In this document: piece after piece, positions 56,019-64,000 of the stretch
How the letters are laid out: the number at the start of each line of letters is the position of its first letter
Numbering within the stretch: position 1 is the first letter of the stretch
Assembly: GCA_963978545.1 (NCBI GenBank)
Contig: OZ021725.1
Location: forward strand, 92,846,305 to 92,910,304
Length of the DNA stretch: 64,000 nucleotides
Direction: 5' to 3'
DNA from: Linyphia triangularis
Taxonomy: Eukaryota > Arthropoda > Arachnida > Araneae > Linyphiidae
Notes under the pieces: model-generated
The model's input: only the letters and a program-made list of their open reading frames with translations
Database searches by the model: none
Told to the model about the DNA's origin: nothing
Translations under genes and position numbers: made by a program

Positions 56019-57940
56019 CCCATTGAGACTTAAAAGGGGCAGGTGGATCTCAGGATTGATTCAGTGTTGTAAGCAATAACCAACTTAATGCAGCTTTGTA
56101 CCACAGCACAACAGGGTACCAAGATAACAGTCTTATCATCAGTAGAAGCTCTGAAGAATCTCGTTGGTCGTTCGGAAGTAGTGATGCTGTAAACAACTTA
56201 AGTCATCCACTTGCAAAATTGGCTAATAACAAAAAAAAATTCAAAACAGTGTTGTGATAATTTTGTGATCTGCTTTTACTCCTCATAATAGGATTTAGAT
56301 ATATTCGCTTCATAAAAAAAAAAAAAAATTTTAGATCCTTAATCGGTCCTTGATAAACAAAACATTGTCAGATTGAACTTATAAATTTCTGTTCACACAA
56401 TCATATGTCCTTAAAACATTGAAATAGAGAAAGGTAAAGAACTCAGTGTGATTAAAGAAAACGTATTCCATCACACTTACAAGATTACTTGACTGAACAC
56501 ATAGCTTATTTTGCAAATGGGCTACTCAATTGTAGCGAGTTATGCAAAAAGGAAACAAGCCACTTCTAAAAGTTGGATTGTGATAGTAACTTTAACTAAA
56601 AGATCACTTCTACTCGAGTTTCACTGTAATATATCAAGCCTATGTATCGAGCAAAGTACAATTCAGTTAGGGTAATCTTCCGTTAGCCAAGTACCAGTTA
56701 AGTACTTGTGATAACTCTTCCAAACTAACAATCTTCACATCATTCATAATTTCTATAACAAACCGTTGTAATGTTGTTCTAACAACATTATTACAAACCA
56801 TTAACATTTAGGCTTTGATATATTTACGCGTCACTTAAACGAGTTAACATTTAGGCGTGGCTACAATTGAGAAAAGTGGTACCCGGCTAACGGAAGGTCA
56901 CCGCAGTGACATTTCCTCTATTCAAGTTGACGTCATACAACAAATCCCCTGCCAATTTAGAATTCATTACAACAAAAATCCCACCAAGTTGGCGAAAAAC
57001 TTCAACTCGTCACCCAATGTCCACAATTCTAATCTCATATCTCTCTCTTTACAGTGAAAATATTGACTTTCCACTGAATTACTAATACTATGGAAGCTCT
57101 CTTCAATTTGAATTTTAAATACTTCACGTTGAAATTTACAATTTAATTTTATGTTATTCTTCCAACTTTATCAAAGCTTTCATTTAAAAAATTGCACATT
57201 TGTAATTTAATCAGGAAATACTGAATTCAAGCAGACAGAACCATTGCATAAGCAAATAGAAATTAAAATGCAGATAAAAATTAGCATTACCACAAGGTTT
57301 ACATGTGGTTCACAAACTCTACTCTACAAACCACTAATTCATATATTTGAAGAAAAAAAAATCCACCGTCATACGAGTTTAGTCGTAACGATTTCAACTA
57401 AAAAATTTTAAACTTATCAACAGTTGAATACTTTCAAAGTTTAATTAAAAGAAATCATTTTGAAGAACTGCTTGTTCACACTATCCAAATCTTAAGTGAG
57501 AAAAAATATCAGTATTAAGTATGGATCACTATTCTATATTCTCAACATCTGGATCTTGCTTGGGTACTGAGAAACCACCCTAGTAGCAATAGCATGTTCT
57601 ATAAAATAAAATAGCAGTAAATGTTAGGTCTAGGTCCGAATCATATTTTTTATCCACTCATGTAAATTCCACTACAAAAATTGTTGTTTTACACTAAGTG
57701 AAAAGATCTGGACCACATTTCTATCGACGCGGCTACCATGAAAAAATCAACTTGCGTTCCCCCTTAAAATTGCTTATTTAATTAATCCCTCGATCTAACT
57801 TCCTGATGACGAAAGAATGTGGTAAAAATTGATGATGGATGTTTGAAGCAAATTATCTATCCTTTTTCTCTAGTTAACTACTTATCATCTGCTCTGTAGT
57901 TGAATATATTGTAAGTAAATAAAAATGAATATTTCGTTGT
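56019..57940 (+). other. SLC8B1: Probable NCLX 3' UTR and candidate poly(A) signals
   Basis: No coding exon is seen after the stop. An AATAAA lies within an A-rich run near 57605, and another at 57918-57923 is followed by a T/G-rich stretch. That second site is my preferred 3' end, but nothing in the sequence decides between them. A small inverted-repeat element (56670-56900) lies inside. Confidence 0.35.
56670..56900 (+). repeat. Small inverted-repeat element
   Basis: CTTCCGTTAGCCAAGTACC at the left is inverted at the right as GGTACCCGGCTAACGGAAGG. An internal direct repeat GTTAACATTTAGGC occurs twice. Confidence 0.5.
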
Positions 57941-58139
57941 TTTTGTCAAATTTCGTTCCTTGTGAAGTATCACAATAATCTTCGATCACTAATGAAGATT
58001 AAGTGATCGAATTGCTCTTTTAAAGTCACAAAAATTCCTTCGGGAATGAGCAGTTGCTTTTGTCGTAGTTTCTGTGAAGCATAGAAACAGCAGTTTCTTG
58101 CAGTCACCAAACAAAATTACATAAAAACTAAGTTTTTAA

Positions 58140-58810
58140 AATAAATCCTTTATATTACACGCATGGCCAATTTTTACGTGCAGTTGCAACTTATTGAGCT
58201 CAGAACAAGTTTTAATAAAGTTTAAAGTTTGACCACAGTAAAGAAAACATTCATTCCGAACTATTTAATAACATTTTTTTTTTCCGTCCTCATAACATAA
58301 TTGAATATATCCACAAGTCCGTCTGCTGCTCGATTGAATGAAGAAAAGTAGGTTAATTAGCCTTCCGAAGACTTTACCTCGTCAACCTTAATAAGAGACC
58401 GTTTATGTCATTAAATACCGTCATTTTGTACATGTTTGAGTTAAACTTGATATCTGGATGATAGGATGCAAGTAAAAGCTGATAATCTGATGTAAAGCAA
58501 TAAAAACGTGTGTTAAAGCGACTTTTTAGTGAGAGTCTCAGAACATGATATAAAACACTGTCATCAACGAGCGTATCAGCCAAGTTTCAGCAAAACTGGA
58601 TGACAGGAAGTAGAATTGTTAGTCACCCGAAGCTACAATAGTAGCATGCGTAAAAAGCAGTCTTTTAGAGACAATCCCCAAAATTTGATAGTATGCATTG
58701 TCACCGACATCGAATCTGTCTACCAAGTTTCAGATCGATTGCAAGACTGCAAGTGTTAGCTCACCGCAGATTTGCACGCCACAAACACACTAAGTTACTA
58801 TAGGATTTAG
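58140..58810 (+). repeat. Interspersed repeat C, copy 4
   Basis: Starts near AATAAATCCTTTATATTACA, holds subunits with TTTGATAGTATGCATTGTC and CCAAGTTTCAGATCGATTG, and ends ACACACTAAGTTACTATAGG. It lies between the two converging genes. Confidence 0.6.
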
Positions 58811-59248
58811 GCAGATAGCACTACAAAAGAATATTCAGTGTTTAACTATCATTGCACCTATTCCTAATTATTATGTTTGTCACTTTCAAACTGTACCATG
58901 AACTAATAATTTTCTAGAACGTCTTTCATATCTTTTAATTTTTGGAATATATTCAAATTTCTTTAACCACCTCCAATTCATCTTTCATAACTTAAACTTA
59001 TGAAAGAAAAGTTTCTTTAATTTCAGTGTTAGAAAGCAAAGTCAAATTGAATTTAACAATTATTAAATTTACCAATTAACAAGGGGAAATTGAAGGATAT
59101 GATTCAGATTGATGAACTTGAAATACATCCTTTTCATAAAAATTGCATGTTTAATATTACACTTTAACTATTCAACTGCAGTTGACACACATTTCTCCCA
59201 GAACGATAGCAATAAACTTAAAACAGATGTAACGGTAGAAAAAAAAAC

Positions 59249-59254
59249 TTTATT
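59249..59254 (-). terminator. Poly(A) signal AATAAA of the RG-rich gene
   Basis: TTTATT on the + strand reads AATAAA on the - strand, about 240 bases past the stop codon. This fits a short 3' UTR (about 59240-59493). Confidence 0.55.
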
Positions 59255-59493
59255 CATTTAGGTATTAAATTTTAATAACTTTTCCAAGAAAAAAAATATA
59301 ACTGAAAATGAATCAAAAATAAACAAGGTAACATAAATAAATATCAACAAACAAGATAGTTTACAGGGGGAGGTATTGAAGGTTTGTTTGCACATTAGCA
59401 GCTGAGCGAAATAAATAAGCTGTTCGGAGTGTTGTTAGAGCATCGTAGCCATCCTTTAATCCATGTGAACACGTCTCTTGGGAATAGCTGTTG

Positions 59494-61416
59494 TCAGCTT
59501 CTAGGGAATCCAGGTGGGGGGTTGGCAGCCTTAAGACCGTACACAACCTTTTTCAAGGGATTGCTAAACCCAGGAGGGGGTTGTTGCATTTTTGGTGAAT
59601 TAGAAAAGTTGGCATTAGGCTTAGCAGCAGGCATATTTACAGGGGGATTTGGAGGAACATCTTTACAGGGAGTTTCACTAAATTGTGGTTTATTTTGGAA
59701 CGATTCTGCAGACAAAAGTCCCTTCTCATCAATGGATGCTGGAATTTTGGTAGGAATCGGGACTTCGGTGACAGTTTTTTCTGAACTGGTTTCGCCAACA
59801 GGAAGTTCTGAATCCTCCCTTTCAACCTGCCTGGCAGTTGAATTGGAAGCATCTGGATACTGATCATTGTTATACTTCCTGGAAGAGTTATTCTTGTACT
59901 GATATGAGTCATTTTTATTCCTATAAGGTCTGTCATTACTATACCTCTGATTTCTTCGGTAGTTATCAGAGTTCTGCCTATTCCTGTCAAAATCTCTGTA
60001 ACCTCTCTGAGAATTATAACCTCTCCTGTCTTCATAGGTATCAGAATTCTGTCTGTGCCTGTCAGAATCTCTGTACCCTCTCTGGGCATTATAATCCCGC
60101 CTGTCTTCATAACGTTGAGGGTGATCATGGGAGTTCCTGTGGGTATACCTATTCGAGCTGCCCTCTTCGACCAAATCACTCTTTGGCTCCTTGTCATTTA
60201 CAGATACATCTGAACTCCTTTCTAGGTTCAAATCCTCACTGTCCTTATAATCTTCAATCCCATTTCTGTAGTCGTCTCTTTTCTCATCATAATTTTGCCT
60301 GTACGAGTTCCCATTTCTTCTGGAGTTTCCTCTGCCACCTCTGTAAGACTGGTCAGGAAACTGGCGCTTCTGATTTGAAGGATGCCTGTTACTCTTATCT
60401 TCACTCTCTTCCTCGTCCCTTGCAGCTCCCTCTTTGGCTTGTGAGTCTTCTTCCGAATTCTCCCTGCGGAACGAGTTTCGAAAGGACCCTCTGTTCCTGC
60501 CACGCCCGTATGATCCCCTCTCCGAATTATATCTGCCACCATAACCACCCCTTCTCTGTGGCTGTGAATCCCTGTCACTGTACCTAATGTCCGTGTACTG
60601 CCTTCTGTCTCGGTAAGATCCCTGCCTAAACTTATCAGGATAACTTCTATTGTGATCATCCCTCTCAGCAACTTCATCCTGAGCATCCTCCTGCCGAGTT
60701 TCTCGGGTGTCCCGATCTGGGTAGCTGTCGGATTTACTCTTCGAATCTCTTTCGTTATCTGAGTACTTTTTACGAGGTTGCTGTCTATTTCTACCAGAAT
60801 TATTCCTTTCATACTCATCTGGACTATTCTTCTCAGGTAATTCCTTTGCTTCATCCAAGTCTAACGTCGGCGCTTCAACCTCGTTATCCACCTCATGCTC
60901 CCTGGGAGCTTCTCTCTCAGAGTTTGATCTCCCGCCGCGACCTCTGTAGCCACCTCTAAAATTGCGTCGTTCATAGCCATTAGATGGAAAACGACGCCCT
61001 CTATTACCTCCCCTTGTGTCCGGATACCTGTGATAATTTCCTCGGCTGTAATCGTCATCATACCTCCGCTGAGGGCCATAGTTATTCCAACGTTCATTTT
61101 TTCTGTAGGAATTGGCTTCGGACCTCGAGCCAGAGGCTTTGGAATCATCACAAAGCTCTTCAGAATTCTGTGCTCTGTCTTTGTCATATTTGGGTTTGGC
61201 ATTGTCATATCTTTTATTAGTTCTATCCTGATTATAGTTATTTCTAGATTGCTTGTTGTAATTCTTATTGGTCTTTGTTTTCCCGTCACGTCTTGAAGAG
61301 TTGGGATCTGGATTGGTATTTTTTTCGATCTCCTTTTGTGGGGACTGAGATCGTGCACCATCATTTTCTTCTGCTTTGTCACTTGAAGCGGCTTCTTCGG
61401 AAGTACGTGTAGGAAC
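59494..61416 (-). CDS. Last coding exon of an RG/RS/Tyr-rich, probably RNA-binding protein
   Basis: Reading on the minus strand, an acceptor (atgttttatag) is followed by an open frame of 640 codons ending TGA at 59494. The frame is open from the first base (phase 0), so upstream exons are expected. The protein is low complexity: acidic Ser/Glu patches, Arg-Gly blocks (for example FRGGYRGRGGR and GGYGGRYNSERGSYGRGR), and many Asp-Arg/Tyr-Arg pairs. It has a 25-residue tandem repeat of the form YEDRRxYNxQRGYRDxDRxR. The Pro-rich C-terminus has PPPGF twice (about residues 613-617 and 633-637), the form of ligand bound by GYF domains. These traits suggest an RNP or translation-control protein. 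I do not recognise the family, and no folded domain is visible in this exon. Confidence 0.8.
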   Translation of the reverse strand, partial: VPTRTSEEAASSDKAEENDGARSQSPQKEIEKNTNPDPNSSRRDGKTKTNKNYNKQSRNNYNQDRTNKRYDNAKPKYDKDRAQNSEELCDDSKASGSRSEANSYRKNERWNNYGPQRRYDDDYSRGNYHRYPDTRGGNRGRRFPSNGYERRNFRGGYRGRGGRSNSEREAPREHEVDNEVEAPTLDLDEAKELPEKNSPDEYERNNSGRNRQQPRKKYSDNERDSKSKSDSYPDRDTRETRQEDAQDEVAERDDHNRSYPDKFRQGSYRDRRQYTDIRYSDRDSQPQRRGGYGGRYNSERGSYGRGRNRGSFRNSFRRENSEEDSQAKEGAARDEEESEDKSNRHPSNQKRQFPDQSYRGGRGNSRRNGNSYRQNYDEKRDDYRNGIEDYKDSEDLNLERSSDVSVNDKEPKSDLVEEGSSNRYTHRNSHDHPQRYEDRRDYNAQRGYRDSDRHRQNSDTYEDRRGYNSQRGYRDFDRNRQNSDNYRRNQRYSNDRPYRNKNDSYQYKNNSSRKYNNDQYPDASNSTARQVEREDSELPVGETSSEKTVTEVPIPTKIPASIDEKGLLSAESFQNKPQFSETPCKDVPPNPPVNMPAAKPNANFSNSPKMQQPPPGFSNPLKKVVYGLKAANPPPGFPRS

Positions 61417-62506
61417 CTATAAAACATAAATAACTATTTTCATACATTTAAAAAATTTTAGGGGAAAAAAGCTTAACTAAACTTTCCAAAAAATACTTTG
61501 TTACCTGCAGGGGATGCAGTGAGAATTCTAAAAAAATTAGGTAAGAATTTTAGGAGCATGGTTGAATGTCGGGAAGAAAACTGCCAATTTTCAAAAAATT
61601 GAACAATTAATAATTAAAACCTCAAAAAAGATTTTCAACTCTGAAGGATTATTTGGGTTTTATCGCAGGTTTTGGTGGAATATCGGAGAATTTTTGAAGT
61701 TCTAATTTTTTTAAGGAATTATCGAAAAATTTAAGAACAATTTTAGGGAGAAACTAAAATTTAAGAAATATTAAGAATTTTAAGGTAAATGCAACCCCTG
61801 TACCTGAAATAAAGTCAGGACTATTTACAAATTGGCAGTACTAACCGATGGTTGATCTTCATGAAGACCAACATAATTCGAGATATAGTTTACAGAAATT
61901 GTGCATACTTTAACAAACGTCTATGCGTACATTTAAGTTTTATTTTCACAAAAGTGACTTAAAGCCTTCTTACCCCAGGTTAATTTCTATTCTTAAAAAA
62001 AAAAATGAAGGGAAAACAGTATAATACCAGGTATCATCCCTCAAAAATTACACAAATTCATGGAATTTCAAATAAACTTATAGTACAACAAGCAACTCCA
62101 CTTTATTTTCTTAACAGATAATTTTAATTACAATGGAAGAAGAAGGGAGGAAGAGAATAAATATTTTCAATAAAAAAAAACTGTCCATAAAGAAACACAT
62201 TAAAATGGTCAGGGATGAGTTTGGTAAAAAATCAAAAAGCTGAAAACAAAAATCCAAAAATTTTAGGCATAAAACACCTTTTAAGCTATACTTTAAAAAA
62301 AATTGTTTTTCCATGTGCATTTATAAAACTGCACCATCTCTGTCCGTCCGTGAGCAAAAATTGTTTAAAATAGCGGCACTTAGACGTAGGGATACACTTT
62401 GTGCTGTCATCAGGCTAATATAGCTCCAAAGCAAAAAAAAAAATCCAGTGAAAGCGTTGAAAACTGGCAAAAACTTCAAAATTTCAACAAGTCAAACAAC
62501 TTTAAG

Positions 62507-62609
62507 CAATTAAAACACATTGACAAACAGGCCGTTTGTCAATGTGTTTTAATTGTTTTAATTTTAGCTTAAATATTTAGAAAACCCAGTTTTCTAAATA
62601 TTTAAGCTA
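62507..62609. repeat. Twin perfect hairpins
   Basis: The first hairpin has 22-bp arms (62507-62528 and 62534-62555) around AGGCC. The second has 21-bp arms (62565-62585 and 62589-62609) around CCA. They are 9 bases apart. Confidence 0.95.
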
Positions 62610-62949
62610 CAAATATTAAAAATCTTAAAATCTAAATTTTTATTCATATCCTTAAATTTGTTCAGTAAAGTAAAAAGTAACAAACAATTTTACATACAAT
62701 TGCAGTTAAAATAACAATTTTAAACATATTATTTAGAAAAATTACTATTGTGACTACTTTTCAGAATATTTTTATACGAAATGGTACAAAAAATTTGAGT
62801 AATTCTGCAGATTCAAATCAAAAGGCGAAATTTAACCTTAACCAGGCACTAATCACGAATAAGGCGGCTATCGCATTAACGGAAGTCTAGATGAATAGCT
62901 GCAATTAGGTGTTAAAAATTTCGGTAATAGCTGGTATTGTATTAGCGTA

Positions 62950-63600
62950 AACCTCGACGAAAATGACCATCACTTTAACAAAAGTATTGTAAGCAATACC
63001 GGCGAAAATCTAGGTATCGGCAAAAACGAACATCGCAACAACGCGCATATTGGCGATAGCGTCCACAATATCAGCACAAATCTCAGTAATATCGATCTTT
63101 TCTTGGTAATACTAGTGCAAATTTCGGTAACATCGGATGTTACTACAGAATGGCTTTCGACGAAAAATACTCTCACGCCAACAGAAATATCAAAGTTAGA
63201 GTCAAATATACCGGGGCAACACTCAACAATAGCGCTATTGGATCGGCGTAACACTTGACGAAAATTACAATCACAACAACGTAAATCTCGGCGATAACAC
63301 AATTCATCATGGTAATATCGACATTCTTTCGGTAACATCGGTGCAAATTTCAGATTTTACAACAAGGTAGCACTTCAGCGAAATGACCATCAAATAAACG
63401 TAAATATCAGTGTTAACGCCGAATATACGGGAACAATTCTCAGCAATAGCGTTGTTATATTGGCGTAATACTTAGCGAAAATGAAAACCACAGCAACTTA
63501 AATCCCACCGATAACGCACGTCATAGCTACACAAATCTCAGAAGTAGTGGACATTACATCAAGGTAACGATTAGCGAAAACGAGCATCACATACCAACGT
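62950..63600. repeat. Degenerate tandem repeat, ~100-bp unit
   Basis: A GCGAAAATGA-like start recurs at about 62956, 63019, 63159, 63257, 63377, 63474 and 63573. It is followed in each unit by ATCAC…AACGTAAATCTCGGCGATAAC-like sequence. Units near 63207-63315 and 63432-63540 align best, hinting at a two-unit period of about 215-225 bp. Frames are broken, so it is not coding here. Confidence 0.65.
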
Positions 63601-64000
63601 ACGTTTACACGTACAACAAACGATAATTTCGTAGATGTCAGACTTGAAAGCAAGCACATTATTCGTATACGTTAATCGCGTGAATGAGTATGAAAAAAAT
63701 TCCATTTTGAAAAGAGATAAAACGGCAGCAAAGGATCAAATTTCGGCGCAGTTGTAAAAGTATAAAATGCAAGTTTAAGTGCCAACCTAACTAAAAAGAT
63801 GCATTTTAGTAGATTTTTCTACTTGGAGCAGGAATGCCGTAGGGTTTCCGTTCTTCCCGATCGGGCGGAAGGGAAGCTGCTTCGCGATTCAGCCTTAGAA
63901 AAAAGGTTATTTTTCTGTGGGATAGAAAAATCGGGAAAAAACAGATTTTTTTTCAGAAATTAGAAAAGCGGAACTTTCTTTCAAAAAGCGGAATTATTTT

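Larger units (their letters stand above)
61417..64000 (-). other. Intron and upstream region of the RG-rich gene
   Basis: No further coding exon could be assigned in this stretch. Possible minus-strand donors exist (near 61505 and 61972) but would define only very small exons, so I did not call them. The region holds two perfect palindromes and a degenerate tandem repeat, listed separately. The first exons may lie beyond the window. Confidence 0.4.

Noticed and set aside
59838..60587. 249-codon + strand ORF and several other long frames over 59429-61296
   Set aside because: They lie opposite or out of frame with the spliced RG-rich exon; the Cys/His/Ser-rich products are what reverse frames of Arg/Tyr/Asp-rich coding DNA give.
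62970..63338. 122-codon minus-strand ORF as a 5' exon of the RG-rich gene
   Set aside because: It lies in a degenerate tandem repeat and no splice site or frame supports it.

Overview
The window is eukaryotic nuclear DNA: AT-rich, with spliced genes, long introns and very dense interspersed repeats. The gene families, the mix of repeats (tRNA-derived SINEs, Ty3-like LTR, mariner, hAT, piggyBac-like and fold-back MITEs) and the intron lengths suggest an arthropod, perhaps an arachnid. That taxonomic guess is inference. No CRISPR, operon, rRNA or genuine tRNA gene was seen.

Two protein-coding genes are supported. The first, on the + strand, is a complete 16-exon coding sequence (22068-56018) for the mitochondrial-type Na+/Ca2+ exchanger NCLX/SLC8B1. 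The exons join in phase into 616 residues with both alpha repeats. About 1.85 kb of coding sequence is spread over 34 kb because nearly every long intron has been invaded by transposons. The second, on the - strand (59494-61416), is the large last coding exon of an Arg/Gly/Ser/Tyr-rich, probably RNA-binding protein with two C-terminal PPPGF motifs. Its 5' exons were not found. The two genes converge tail to tail.

Layout: 1-11250 is non-coding and repeat-rich (three SINEs, one tandem duplication, one fold-back element). 11254-14869 is a structurally complete, very young LTR element (apparently identical 467-bp LTRs, 4-bp target duplication) that lacks reverse transcriptase, RNase H and the integrase catalytic core. 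It keeps one open reading frame joining gag, protease and the integrase C-terminus. 14870-22042 holds old repeats and TA microsatellites. 22043-56018 is NCLX with its intronic elements: piggyBac-like MITE, LINE fragment, a long fold-back at 26 kb, a solo LTR related to the 11-kb element, a compound ATTT/GTTT microsatellite, a mariner-like fold-back, a hAT element carrying a nested SINE, paired palindromic MITEs, a broken mariner transposon, and a 2.2-kb element inserted in a tandem duplication. 56019-59240 is 3' UTR and intergenic sequence. 61417-64000 is intron/upstream sequence of the second gene with twin palindromes and a degenerate tandem repeat of about 100 bp.

The most noteworthy items are the gag-protease-integrase-tail retrotransposon that looks recently active without its own polymerase, an Ala replacing a usually conserved Asn in the NCLX alpha-2 repeat, and SINE insertions whose boundaries are proven by target duplications and by an empty site elsewhere in the window.
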